Shown here: positions 27,227 to 35,682 of the stretch, piece by piece
Numbering within the stretch: the stretch's first letter is position 1
Layout of the letters: every line of letters begins with the position of its first letter
NCBI GenBank assembly: GCA_040882605.1
Contig: JBBEAY010000059.1
Coordinates: 17,515 to 81,514 of the forward strand
Direction: 5' to 3'
Length of the DNA stretch: 64,000 bases
Source of the DNA: JAOUEA01 sp040882605
Lineage (GTDB): Bacteria; Actinomycetota; UBA4738; HRBIN12
The notes under the pieces: model-generated
The model's database searches: none
The model's input: the letters and a program-made list of their open reading frames with translations, nothing else
What the model was told of the DNA's origin: nothing
Translations under genes and position numbers: made by a program

Positions 27227-27895
27227 ATGGATCGCATCCCGATCGGCGACCAGGCCGAGCAGGCCGACAACATCGTGCGCTTGCCCGGAGCAGGTGAAGC
27301 CCCGAAGTCTTCGGTCGAGGAGATGAGCTACGAGGAGGCGATCGCCGGCGACTCCGAGGCCGGCGCCGACGAGCCCGCCCCTTCAGCACCGCTCCCAGGA
27401 TCGCAGGCGGCCGAGCTCGTGGAGCAGGGTGTTCGGGTAGCGGCGGGCCTGTTCGCGGCGGCCGCCTCGGCGCTGGCCGACGCCATCAGCGCCACGCTGC
27501 CCCACGACGACGAGCTAGAAGGCCAAGGCGACTCGGCCGCACGGCTCGCCGGTGCCACACTCGGCGCGGCCGTGACCGCGGCCGAAGCCGCAGCCGCTGC
27601 GGCGAAGCAAGTGGCCGACACGATCGGACCGGCGATGACGTGGCTCCTCGAGCCGCGATTCGCCAAGGACGCGAGCGAGATGGCGGCCGGTGCCGCTCGG
27701 GTGCTCGATGGCCAGTGGAAAGCATCGCAGGCCGAGATGGTTGAGACGGCTGCGTCGTTCCTCGGCGCCCTGGGGCCCCAGATCGTGAACGGGATCGCCG
27801 ACCAGGTCGACCTCGACGCGCTCATGGCCCGGGTCGACCTCGACGCATTGGCGGAGCGGATCGCTCGCAAGATCGCCGACATCGATCCCGAGTGA
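27227..27895 (+). CDS. Alanine-rich protein of unknown function
   Basis: 222 residues from ATG 27227. Acidic disordered N-terminus (about 1-65), then an alanine-rich amphipathic helical region (AAGLFAAAASALADAISATL, AAVTAAEAAAAAAKQVAD), ending DLDALMARVDLDALAERIAR, a short repeated VDLDAL unit. No signal peptide or clear membrane span. The composition suggests a coiled-coil or apolipoprotein-like helix bundle. Convergent with fdhD and divergent from fdhA. Confidence 0.6.
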   Translation: MDRIPIGDQAEQADNIVRLPGAGEAPKSSVEEMSYEEAIAGDSEAGADEPAPSAPLPGSQAAELVEQGVRVAAGLFAAAASALADAISATLPHDDELEGQGDSAARLAGATLGAAVTAAEAAAAAAKQVADTIGPAMTWLLEPRFAKDASEMAAGAARVLDGQWKASQAEMVETAASFLGALGPQIVNGIADQVDLDALMARVDLDALAERIARKIADIDPE

Positions 27896-27940
27896 GCTGG
27901 CGCCGATCCGAGCCGCGCAGCAGACGGGTCAACTCGAGAC

Positions 27941-28780
27941 CTAGCCTCCCACGCGCTCCGCGTGGGTGTAGATGTTGCAGCGGCTCCCGCGGACGAACCC
28001 GACGATCGTCATGTTGAACCGGTTCCCCGCCTCGACGGCGAGCGACGACGGCGCGCTGACCGCGCTCACGATCGCGATGCCCCCCACCGCCGCCTTCTGC
28101 ACGATCTCGAAGCTCGCGCGCCCGCTCACCTGCAACACGTGGTTCGCGAGCGGCACGGCGCCGGCCAGCACCTGCTCGCCGATCACCTTGTCGACGGCGT
28201 TGTGCCGACCGACGTCTTCGCGGAGCGTCACGATCTCGCCCTCGGGCGTGAACAGTCCCGCCGCGTGCAGCCCGCCGGTGCGATCGAAGACCAGCTGCTT
28301 GGACCGCAGGCGATCGGGCAGCGAGACGAGCACCTCGACCGGCACTTGCGGCCCGTCGGCGACCGGTGCGCACCGCACCTCGATGTCGTCGAGCGCCGCC
28401 TTGCCGCAGATGCCGCACGACGAGGTTGCGTAGAAGTTGCGGTGCAGCCGGTCGTGGTCGAACGGGCGCTCGAGCATCACGGTCACCACGTTGTACCGCT
28501 GCTCCTCATCACCGAGGTCGTCGCAGTAGGCGACACGTCGCACATCACCCGGAGCGATCAGACCCTCAGTGAAAAGGAACCCGACGGCCAGCTCGTAATC
28601 GGCCCCCGGGGTGCGCATCGTGACGGCGACGGCGCGTGCCTCCTGTCCGGGCCCGCCGACCCTGATCTCCATGGGCTCCTCGGTCGCGAGGGTGTCGGGG
28701 CGCTCGGAACGGATGCCGTCGTTGATCGCGGTTACGCGGACATCGGTCACGTTGCGCCTGAGCCGGTCGGATGTCGCCAT
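27941..28780 (-). CDS. fdhD: FdhD, sulfurtransferase for formate dehydrogenase activation
   Basis: 279 residues. Passes sulfur from a cysteine desulfurase to the Mo-bisMGD cofactor, essential for formate dehydrogenase activity. Seen: YELAVGFLFTEGLI, the catalytic CxxC in ATSSCGICGKAAL, FTPEGEIVTLREDVGRHNAVDKVIG and SGRASFEIVQKAA, all family motifs. ATG 28780 chosen because the domain starts directly after; the longer reading to 28993 is arginine-rich noise. Divergent from fhs and upstream of the fdh operon on the same strand. Confidence 0.92.
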   Translation of the reverse strand: MATSDRLRRNVTDVRVTAINDGIRSERPDTLATEEPMEIRVGGPGQEARAVAVTMRTPGADYELAVGFLFTEGLIAPGDVRRVAYCDDLGDEEQRYNVVTVMLERPFDHDRLHRNFYATSSCGICGKAALDDIEVRCAPVADGPQVPVEVLVSLPDRLRSKQLVFDRTGGLHAAGLFTPEGEIVTLREDVGRHNAVDKVIGEQVLAGAVPLANHVLQVSGRASFEIVQKAAVGGIAIVSAVSAPSSLAVEAGNRFNMTIVGFVRGSRCNIYTHAERVGG

Positions 28781-28937
28781 CACCCCAGTATCGGCGCGTC
28801 GACCTCGATGGTCACACGCGGCCGATGATCTGCCCTCCGCCGGTCGCGGGGGGCGCAACCTCGGTTTGAATCCTCTCGGCCGCGGGTCGTATCGTGCGGA
28901 GCGCCCGCTCACCCGCATGAAGGGACACGCCACCGCT

Positions 28938-30608
28938 ATGAAGTCCGGACTCGAGATCGCCCAGGAAGCCGCACTCCGCCCGATCGCCGACATCGCCGCC
29001 GCCGCCGGTATCGAGCCCGGCGAGGTCGAGCAGTACGGGCGCTACCGCGCGAAGGTCGATCTTTCGATCCTCGATCGACTCTCCGGCCGCCCCGACGGCA
29101 AGCTCGTGATCACCACGGCGATCACACCGACGAAGGCCGGCGAAGGAAAGACCACGACGAGCGTCTCGCTCACCCAAGGTCTCGGGAAGATCGGCAAGGA
29201 CGTGATGCTCTGCCTGCGGGAGCCTTCGATGGGCCCGGTGTGGGGCATCAAGGGTGGCGGCAACGGCGGCGGGTACGCCCAGGTCGTGCCCATGGAGGAG
29301 TTCAACCTGCACTTCAACGGCGACTTCCATGCGGTGAGCGCCGCGCACAACCTGCTCTCGGCCGCGCTCGACGCGTCGATCTATCACGCCAACCCGCTCG
29401 ATATCGATCCGCAGTCGGTCACCTGGCCACGAACGATGGACATGAACGATCGCGAGCTGCGGAACATCGTCGCCGGTCTCGGTGGCAAGGCCCACGGCGT
29501 TCCCCGTCAAGACGGGTTCGTGATCACGGCCGCGAGCGAGGTCATGGCCGTGTTCGCGCTCGCGAGCGACCTGAAGGATCTGCGGAAGCGGCTCGGTCGC
29601 ATCGTGGTCGCCTCGACGCGCGGCGGCGACCCGGTCACCGCCGACGACCTGCGGGCGGGCGGCGCGATGACGGTGATCATGAAGGACGCCATCAAGCCCA
29701 ACTTGGTTCAGACCCTCGAGGGGCAGCCGGTGCTCGCCCACGCCGGGCCGTTCGGCAATATCGCCCACGCGAACAACTCCATCATCGCGGACCGTGTGGC
29801 CTTGAAGCTCGCGGACTACGTCGTCACCGAGGGCGGGTTCGCGAGCGACCTCGGGTTCCAGAAGTTCTGCGACATCGTCTGTCGGTTCGGCGGTTTCACC
29901 CCCAGCGCCGCGGTGCTCGTCACGACGATCAGGGCAACGAAGTCACACGGTGGCATGGCCTTCGCCGACCTCGGGAACGAAGACCTCGACGCCCTGCGCC
30001 AAGGCATCGACAACCTGAGCGCGCACATCAGCATCGTGAGGCAGTACGGGCTGCCTTGCGTCGTGTCGATCAACAACTTCCCGAACGACACCGAGGCGGA
30101 AGTCGCCCTGATCCGCGACCTGGCCGTCGAGGCGGGAGCGGAGACCGTGGTCGTGAATCGAGCCTTCGCCCAGGGCGGCGATGGTGCGGTCGAGCTCGCC
30201 GAGGCCGTGGTCAAGGCGTGTGATCAGCCGAACTCGTTCGACTTCCTCACGCCCGAGGGGGCGGGCATCAAGGAGCAGATCGAGGCGATCGCGACGCGCC
30301 TGTATGGCGCCGAAGGCGCCGACTACCTGCCCCAGGCCGAGAAGGACATCGCCCGCATGAGCGAGCTCGGGTTCGGCGCGGTGCCAGTCTGCATGGCGAA
30401 GACCCACCTGTCGCTCAGCCACGATCCCCTCATGTTGAACCGACCGAGCGGCTTCCGGCTACCGGTGCGCGGGGTGGTGCCGAGCGCGGGCGCCGGCTTC
30501 GTGGTCGCGCTCTGCGGTGACATGCAGCGCATGCCCGGCCTCGGTAGAACTCCCGCGTTCCACAACGTCGACATCGACGACGACGGCCGCACCGTGGGCC
30601 TATTCTGA
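28938..30608 (+). CDS. fhs: Formate-tetrahydrofolate ligase
   Basis: 556 residues, family length. ATP-dependent formation of 10-formyl-THF from formate, reversible. Motifs: TPTKAGEGKTTTSVSL (P-loop), CLREPSMGPVWGIKGGGNGG, MDMNDRELRN, FGNIAHANNSIIADR and GFASDLGFQKFCDI. Start ATG 28938 begins MKSGLEIAQEA as in homologues; ATG 28917 would add seven residues. Next to formate dehydrogenase and fdhD, giving a complete CO2/formate to folate entry point. Confidence 0.95.
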   Translation: MKSGLEIAQEAALRPIADIAAAAGIEPGEVEQYGRYRAKVDLSILDRLSGRPDGKLVITTAITPTKAGEGKTTTSVSLTQGLGKIGKDVMLCLREPSMGPVWGIKGGGNGGGYAQVVPMEEFNLHFNGDFHAVSAAHNLLSAALDASIYHANPLDIDPQSVTWPRTMDMNDRELRNIVAGLGGKAHGVPRQDGFVITAASEVMAVFALASDLKDLRKRLGRIVVASTRGGDPVTADDLRAGGAMTVIMKDAIKPNLVQTLEGQPVLAHAGPFGNIAHANNSIIADRVALKLADYVVTEGGFASDLGFQKFCDIVCRFGGFTPSAAVLVTTIRATKSHGGMAFADLGNEDLDALRQGIDNLSAHISIVRQYGLPCVVSINNFPNDTEAEVALIRDLAVEAGAETVVVNRAFAQGGDGAVELAEAVVKACDQPNSFDFLTPEGAGIKEQIEAIATRLYGAEGADYLPQAEKDIARMSELGFGAVPVCMAKTHLSLSHDPLMLNRPSGFRLPVRGVVPSAGAGFVVALCGDMQRMPGLGRTPAFHNVDIDDDGRTVGLF

Positions 30609-30650
30609 GGAAGATGACCGATGTCACTGTCTCGCCTGGGGCGGACCATG

Positions 30651-30666
30651 GGTGGCCGCGGCCACC
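30651..30666. terminator. 16-bp perfect palindrome between convergent fhs and VOC genes
   Basis: GGTGGCCGCGGCCACC, 8-bp arms with no loop, in the 86-base gap between converging genes; a plausible two-way terminator, although without T-tracts. Confidence 0.45.
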
Positions 30667-30694
30667 ATGCTCGGCGGAGCTGCTGACCTTCCGC

Positions 30695-31105
30695 TCAGGC
30701 TTCGGGAGGCATCACGCAGAACTCGTTTCCTTCGGGGTCGAGCATCACGGCCCAGACGTTGCCCTCGTCCTCCGCCCAGTTGCGATGTGTGGCGCCGAGG
30801 CCCTCGAGCCTGATCACCTCGTCGTCGACGGTCTCCTCGGCCACGACATCGATGTGCACCCGGTTCTTCCCCGCTTTGGGTTCGCCCACCTCGGTGAAGA
30901 AGAGCACGGGCAGACCGGGCAGACCGTCGTCGGGCGGCTCGACCATGACGCTCGGGTCGTCTTCGGGGTCCCCGACGCCCGTGGCGGCGAGACGTTCGAG
31001 CTCCCGGGCATCGTAGGGCGCGACCCGCCACCCGAGCGCGGCGGCCCAGAACCGCGCCAGTGGTGCGGCGTCCTCGCAGTCGAACACGATCGCGTCGATG
31101 CGCAC
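30695..31105 (-). CDS. VOC / glyoxalase-like domain protein
   Basis: 136 residues. One vicinal-oxygen-chelate repeat pair: FDCEDAAPLARFWAAALGW at the start and MLDPEGNEFCVMP at the end, typical of the actinobacterial 'glyoxalase-like' family. Metal ligands are not fully evident, so enzymatic activity is uncertain. GTG start, 7 bases after TAGGCT; the TAG of that hexamer is the stop of the upstream cyclodeaminase-like gene. Confidence 0.85.
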   Translation of the reverse strand: MRIDAIVFDCEDAAPLARFWAAALGWRVAPYDARELERLAATGVGDPEDDPSVMVEPPDDGLPGLPVLFFTEVGEPKAGKNRVHIDVVAEETVDDEVIRLEGLGATHRNWAEDEGNVWAVMLDPEGNEFCVMPPEA

Positions 31106-31112
31106 GGGCTCG

Positions 31113-31118
31113 AGCCTA
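31113..31118 (-). promoter_or_regulatory. -10 element TAGGCT; its TAG is the upstream stop codon
   Basis: TAGGCT, 7-base spacer, GTG at 31105. Bases 31116-31118 are also the TAG stop of the preceding gene. Confidence 0.5.
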
Positions 31119-31757
31119 CGCGGTCAGTCGCAGCCCGAACGCGGTGCGGCACTGTTCCAACAGCTCGTCGGCGCGCTCACGGATGGTGGCCACCTCATCG
31201 AGCAGCGCCTGGCGGCGGGTTTCGTCCTTCAGCGACGATACGTTGATCTCGACATTCGCACGGGCGCCGGTCACTGCGGCGAGCAACGCGGCGGCGGCCG
31301 TCATGCCGTCGCTCGCCGCGTTCGGATTGCCCAACGCCGTCGCGTCTTCGGCGAGCTCCATAAGATCGACGGCACGGCGTGCGATCTCGAGCGGAACCCC
31401 GGCGGCATGCTCTAGCCCGAGTTGGATGGCATGAGTGCGCGAGGCCCTCTCCACGTCGCTCTCCTTCGGCATGCGGAAGGCCGTCATGACCTCATCGAAG
31501 GCCAGAGCATCACGGTCTCCCAGCGCGAGGAACTCGGTGCGGGCCTCATCTGCGCGCTCGACCAACGCCTGCATGCGCTCCTCGAGGTCCTCGAAGCCTG
31601 GCTTGCCGAGCGTGAGCCGGCCGACCATGGCGATGAGGGCCGCCCCGGTCGCACCCGCGACCGCAGCGGCAGCTCCCCCGCCCGGCGTCGGGTCGCTCGA
31701 GCTCATCGACTCGAGGAAGCCCTCGATCGTCATGCCGGCGAACCGTTCGTCGCTCAT
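31116..31757 (-). CDS. fchA: Formiminotransferase-cyclodeaminase-like protein / methenyl-THF cyclohydrolase
   Basis: 213 residues, the FTCD_C four-helix fold. FLESMSSSDPTPGGGAAAA is the family mark, followed by a long helical domain. FchA-type proteins hydrolyse 5,10-methenyl-THF to 10-formyl-THF or remove ammonia from 5-formimino-THF. Start ATG 31757 overlaps the ftcD stop as ATGA; AGGAGAG precedes it. Paired with glutamate formimidoyltransferase, which hands it formimino-THF. Confidence 0.88.
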   Translation of the reverse strand: MSDERFAGMTIEGFLESMSSSDPTPGGGAAAAVAGATGAALIAMVGRLTLGKPGFEDLEERMQALVERADEARTEFLALGDRDALAFDEVMTAFRMPKESDVERASRTHAIQLGLEHAAGVPLEIARRAVDLMELAEDATALGNPNAASDGMTAAAALLAAVTGARANVEINVSSLKDETRRQALLDEVATIRERADELLEQCRTAFGLRLTA

Positions 31758-32686
31758 CGCTGACTCTCCTCGCTCTTGCGGCGGCCACCCTCATCGACGA
31801 GGCGCTCCAACACCTGACGGTGTGGATCGAACCCCTCGAGCCGCAGATACCCCGGATCGTCGGGTCCCAACGCCGAGGCGGGCACGAGCCCCACGATCTC
31901 GGAGTCGGTCACCGTCATGCCGTGCTCGCCGCTCAGCCGTTCGACCTCGTCGAACGCCGCGCGCAGTCCCGTCACCTCGTGGTCGACGAGGTTCATCGAG
32001 ACCGTGACCACGCCTTTGCGCTCGGGCACCGCGAACCCGATCGCTCGCACCGCCGCCAGCCCCCCACTCGACTCACGTAACGCCCTCGCGATCGTCTTCG
32101 CGGCCGACTCGTCCTTGCCGTCGAGGTACACGTTGAAAGCGACGAGCGACTTTCGGGCGCCCACCGCGGTTGCACCCGCGCGGCCGATCTCATGCGGTCC
32201 GAAGTCTGGAAGCCTCTCCCCTCTCGCGACCGCCTCGCGCAGCCCCTCGTACTCACCGCGACGCACATCGGAGAGCGAGGCCCGCTCCGGCACGAGCGCA
32301 GCGCGGTCGTACAGGTACACGGGAAGGTCGAGCCGTGTCGCGAGCTCCTCCGCGAACCCACGGGCGACATCGACGCAGTCTTCGAGCGTCACATCTCGTA
32401 CCGGCATGAACGGGATCACGTCGGCGGCCCCCATGCGTGGATGTCCACCCCCGTGCTCGCGCATGTCGATCAGCTCCACCGCGACGGCGGCGCCGGCCAG
32501 AGCGCTCGCTCGCACCGCGTCGGCGCCGCCCAACACTGTGGTATCGAGCCGGTTGTGGTCGGGGTCGGCTTCGGCGTGGACGACGCGCGCGCCGGGCACG
32601 CGCAACGCGCCGACGATCGCTTCGATCACATCGGCCCGGCGGCCCTCGCTGAAGTTCGGCACCACGCCGAAGAGCTCGTCACCCAC
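31754..32686 (-). CDS. ftcD: Glutamate formimidoyltransferase
   Basis: 310 residues, both formiminotransferase subdomains. Moves the formimino group of formiminoglutamate (histidine breakdown) or a related donor to THF. Motifs: VVPNFSEGRRADVIEAIVG, HAEADPDHNRLDTTV, HGGGHPRMGAADVIPFMP, and ARKSLVAFNVYLD. GTG 32686 lies 6 bases after TATGCT. No hut genes occur in the window. Confidence 0.92.
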   Translation of the reverse strand: MGDELFGVVPNFSEGRRADVIEAIVGALRVPGARVVHAEADPDHNRLDTTVLGGADAVRASALAGAAVAVELIDMREHGGGHPRMGAADVIPFMPVRDVTLEDCVDVARGFAEELATRLDLPVYLYDRAALVPERASLSDVRRGEYEGLREAVARGERLPDFGPHEIGRAGATAVGARKSLVAFNVYLDGKDESAAKTIARALRESSGGLAAVRAIGFAVPERKGVVTVSMNLVDHEVTGLRAAFDEVERLSGEHGMTVTDSEIVGLVPASALGPDDPGYLRLEGFDPHRQVLERLVDEGGRRKSEESQR

Positions 32687-32692
32687 GATGCA

Positions 32693-32698
32693 AGCATA
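32693..32698 (-). promoter_or_regulatory. -10 element TATGCT, leaderless start of ftcD
   Basis: TATGCT, 6-base spacer, GTG at 32686. Confidence 0.5.
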
Positions 32699-32734
32699 GG
32701 GCGGGGGCGGGCCTCGCCCCCGCCGCGACCGGCC

Positions 32735-33829
32735 CTACGCTCGCGGTCGCTCCTTGTTCGGGTCGAGAAGCGAGAGCACCTCGACCGTTGCGGGCGCGGT
32801 GCCGCCTTCGACCGCGACGTCGACCTTCTCGCCGTCACTGGCCGCGTCGGCGTCGAGGATCGCGAGGCCGATCGTGCCGAGCCGCGGCGACGACGCCGGC
32901 GAGGTCACTATGCCCACCTCGCGCCCGTCCTTCGTGACGATTGCGCCGTGATCCGGCTTCGCGTCGCCCTCGATCTTCAGCGTCTTGAACCGCTTGGGCG
33001 GGTTCATGCCGCGCTCGGCCAGCGCGCCGGCTCCGACGCACTCTGTGTCGGGCTTGATGAACCGATCCATCGACAGATCCCACGGGGAGGTCTCGCCCGG
33101 GTTGTAGTCGACCGCGATGATGACCAGCCCGATCTCCGTGCGGGCGAGATCGATCGCGGTGAGACCGAACGGGGTCGCGCCCGCCTCTATCAGGGCGTCC
33201 CACACCCGGCGGGCATCGCCGGGCGCCATCACGATCTCGTAGCCCTTCTCACCGCTGAATCCGGTGCGCAACACCCACGCCTCGGCGCCTGCGACGGTCG
33301 CCTTCTCGGGCCAGAAGCGGAAGTACTTCAGCTCGGCCAGGTCGCGATCGGTGACCCCCTGCAGCGTCTGCTGCGAGGTGGGGCCCTGGACGGCGATCAT
33401 CGCGTAGTCGTCTGTCTTGTGATCGACCCGTGCGTCGAGCCCGGCGGCCGTCTCGCGGAACCAGTCCTCGATGCCGGCCGTGTTGATCATGACCAGGAAG
33501 TGATCGTCGGCGAGCTTGTACACGTTGCCGTCATCGACCATGAGACCGTCGGCGTTCACGAAGGCGCCGTATCGCACGGAACCGCTCTGCATGTCTTCGA
33601 GGCTGTTCGTGAAGCGGCGCTGGATCAGACGGGCTGCATCGGGTCCCGTGACCTCGTACTTGCACGTCGAGTAGAGATCCCATACGCCGGTCGCGGTCCG
33701 CACGGCTTCGTACTCGGCCATCGGGTCGCCGCCTTCATGCATCGCCCATGGGTATCCGTCCTCCCAGACGACATCTGCCCCGTGATCGACGTGCCAGTCG
33801 TGCAACGGCGAGCGCTTGTCCTCGGTCAT
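32735..33829 (-). CDS. GcvT-family folate-dependent aminomethyltransferase-like protein (copy 1)
   Basis: 364 residues. GCV_T fold plus C-terminal barrel: RYGAFVNADGLMVDDG, RTGFSGEKGYEIVMA, IAVDYNPGETSPWDLS. Such proteins move methylene or methyl groups from glycine, sarcosine, betaine or aromatic ethers to THF; no glycine decarboxylase P-, H- or L-protein gene is nearby, so a demethylase role is at least as likely as GcvT proper. Ends LLDPNKERPRA, nearly the same tail as copy 2. GAGGAGGAGA about 4 bases before ATG 33829. Confidence 0.8.
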   Translation of the reverse strand: MTEDKRSPLHDWHVDHGADVVWEDGYPWAMHEGGDPMAEYEAVRTATGVWDLYSTCKYEVTGPDAARLIQRRFTNSLEDMQSGSVRYGAFVNADGLMVDDGNVYKLADDHFLVMINTAGIEDWFRETAAGLDARVDHKTDDYAMIAVQGPTSQQTLQGVTDRDLAELKYFRFWPEKATVAGAEAWVLRTGFSGEKGYEIVMAPGDARRVWDALIEAGATPFGLTAIDLARTEIGLVIIAVDYNPGETSPWDLSMDRFIKPDTECVGAGALAERGMNPPKRFKTLKIEGDAKPDHGAIVTKDGREVGIVTSPASSPRLGTIGLAILDADAASDGEKVDVAVEGGTAPATVEVLSLLDPNKERPRA

Positions 33830-33878
33830 GCGGTCTCCTCCTCGTTCGCTCCGGTGGTGCAACCTCGCCCATGCGCGA

Positions 33879-34982
33879 TCACGCGCGCGGGCGTTCCTTC
33901 TTCGGGTCGAGCACGGCGAGCATGTCGACCGTGCCGCCGATCGTCGAACCGTCAGGCATCGCGACCTGCACCGCGGTGCCGGGTGTTGCGGCATCCATAC
34001 GCAGGACCGCGAGCCCGAGTGGACCGAGCGCAGGGCTCGTCGCCGGGCTCGTCAGCACGCCGGCGTCCTGCCCGTCGATCGTCACGGCCGCGTTGTACTC
34101 GGGGAGCGACTCCCCCTCGAGCCGGATCGTCATGAATCGGTTGGGTGGAGAGGCCGCGACCGCCCTCAGCTGATCCTTGCCCATGAACTCGCCTTCGCCG
34201 TCGAGCGCGACGAGCCGGTCGAGCCCCAGGTCGTACGGGGTTCGCTGATGCGGCTCGTAGTCGTAGTCGGTCACGATCATGCCGGTCTCCACGCGAACCG
34301 GCTCGATGATGTCGACGCCATAAGGTGTGGCGCCGGCGCCTTCGACGGCTTCCCACACGGAAGCGGCGTGCTCGGGGCGCAGGAACAACTCGTACCCGAG
34401 CTCGCCCGAGAACCCGGTGCGCGAAAGCCAGACGGGCACGCCACCGACCCTCACCGGCTCGGGGAAGAAGGTGAAGTAGCGTAGCTCGTCGACATCGGCG
34501 CCCGTCACGATCGAGCGCATGAGCTCACGGCTGTTCGGGCCCTGGATCTGCAAGCTCGGCAGCTCGGGCGCGATGTAGGTGATCTCGACCTCGAGGCCCT
34601 TGGTCGCGTCGGCGAAGTAGTCGACGTGGTCGTTCCCGTTCGTGCACACCCAGAGATGCTCAGTGGAATGACGGAACACGGTCCCGTCGTCGACGACGAG
34701 ACCGTTCTCATCGACGAACGCGCCGTAGCGGACCTGGCCGTCGCGCATGCCGAGCACGTCGTTCGTGTGCACGCGCTGTGCCGCTTCCAAGGCCTCGGGG
34801 CCCCGGAACTCCCACTTGTTCAGCGGCGAAAGGTCCCACATGCCGACGCCTTGGCGCACGGCTCGGTACTCCGCGTCGACGTCACCATAGTTCGTGACCC
34901 AGAGCCAGCCGGCTTCCTCCATGAAGCCGGCTGCCTTGGTCGAGGTGATCTCGTGGAACGCCGTCTGCCTGCTCTGCCCCAA
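33879..34982 (-). CDS. GcvT-family folate-dependent aminomethyltransferase-like protein (copy 2)
   Basis: 367 residues. Same fold as copy 1: RYGAFVDENGLVVDDGTVF, LQIQGPNSRELM, SRTGFSGELGYELFL, VTDYDYEPHQRTPYDLG; tail VLDPKKERPRA. Probably an ancient tandem duplication that has diverged in the N-terminal substrate region. Start TTG 34982 with GGGGAGG 6 bases before. A 16-bp operator-like palindrome with a -35/-10 lies 50-80 bases upstream. With copy 1 it forms an operon (49-base gap) that runs toward ftcD and fchA. Confidence 0.8.
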   Translation of the reverse strand: MGQSRQTAFHEITSTKAAGFMEEAGWLWVTNYGDVDAEYRAVRQGVGMWDLSPLNKWEFRGPEALEAAQRVHTNDVLGMRDGQVRYGAFVDENGLVVDDGTVFRHSTEHLWVCTNGNDHVDYFADATKGLEVEITYIAPELPSLQIQGPNSRELMRSIVTGADVDELRYFTFFPEPVRVGGVPVWLSRTGFSGELGYELFLRPEHAASVWEAVEGAGATPYGVDIIEPVRVETGMIVTDYDYEPHQRTPYDLGLDRLVALDGEGEFMGKDQLRAVAASPPNRFMTIRLEGESLPEYNAAVTIDGQDAGVLTSPATSPALGPLGLAVLRMDAATPGTAVQVAMPDGSTIGGTVDMLAVLDPKKERPRA

Positions 34983-35032
34983 CGGAGCCTCCCCACATCG
35001 AACCTCGACGCCCGCTCGGACGTCTGACCCGG

Positions 35033-35062
35033 GTTCTATCAGAGGATTGAACGGTTGTTCAA
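35033..35062 (-). promoter_or_regulatory. Promoter with overlapping operator upstream of the gcvT-like pair
   Basis: -35 TTGAAC (35057-35062), 18-base spacer, -10 TAGAAC (35033-35038). The -35 is one arm of the palindrome TTGAAC-AACC-GTTCAA (35047-35062), the form of a TetR- or GntR-type site. A repressor here would block the promoter. Overlaps the stop codon of the cyclo-ligase gene. Confidence 0.5.
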
Positions 35063-35682
35063 GTTGAGCGGCAGCGGAGGGTCTCTGATCCGGTGATCAC
35101 CAGGTCTACGCGCAGATCGAAGTTGCCCGAGGGCAGCGCCAGACCCGGCGCCAAGACTTGTAACCCGTACGCGATGCCCACGCGCGTCGCGTCGCGGCGA
35201 GTCTGGGGCAGGAACCGGTCGTAGAAGCCCCCGCCGTAACCCACGCGCCGGCCCTCGCGATCGAACGCGACTGCCGGGACCGCGATCACATCGATCTCGC
35301 TCGGATCCAACGCCATACCGGCGGCCGGCTCGAACGCGCCGAACGTGGTCGGGGTCACCCCATCGCCGGGGCGATACGACCTCGCCTCGAGATCCCCGCC
35401 GACGATGCGAGGCAGCGCCACCACGGCCCCTCGGTCGTGGAGGCCGGCGATCAGCGGCGACGTCGAGAGCTCCGATCCGAACGACCAGAACGCCAATACG
35501 GTCTTAGCGCGAGTCACCTCAGGCAGCGCAAGGAAGCGGTCGGTGACGGCCTGGGCCTGACGCGTCCGCTCGGCCGGGGGCATCGCGTCGCGCCGCGCCA
35601 GCACGCTGCGGCGAACATCGCGCTTCGCGCGCTTCAGCTCGGCGCTGTTCATCGAGGCGTCGTTCATCGGCGCACCGTTCAT
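35059..35682 (-). CDS. 5-formyltetrahydrofolate cyclo-ligase
   Basis: 207 residues. ATP-dependent return of 5-formyl-THF to 5,10-methenyl-THF. Motifs: SAELKRAKRDVRRSVLARRDAM, the EFxKS-type region VGGDLEARSYRPGD, and GRRVGYGGGFYDRFL with the ATP-binding glycines. The N-terminus repeats ATGAAC three times (MNGAPMNDASMNSA), so any of three starts is possible; the first overlaps the LLM gene stop as ATGA. Fits the folate theme of the neighbourhood. Confidence 0.9.
   Translation of the reverse strand: MNGAPMNDASMNSAELKRAKRDVRRSVLARRDAMPPAERTRQAQAVTDRFLALPEVTRAKTVLAFWSFGSELSTSPLIAGLHDRGAVVALPRIVGGDLEARSYRPGDGVTPTTFGAFEPAAGMALDPSEIDVIAVPAVAFDREGRRVGYGGGFYDRFLPQTRRDATRVGIAYGLQVLAPGLALPSGNFDLRVDLVITGSETLRCRST

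Noticed and set aside
28850..28890. tRNA-like T-loop (GGTTTGAATCC)
   Set aside because: Flanking bases do not form a T stem or an acceptor stem; no anticodon arm upstream.
30651..30666. Restriction-methylation or integration site at GGTGGCCGCGGCCACC
   Set aside because: A lone palindrome between converging genes with no integrase, repeat partner or gene decay nearby; a terminator is simpler.
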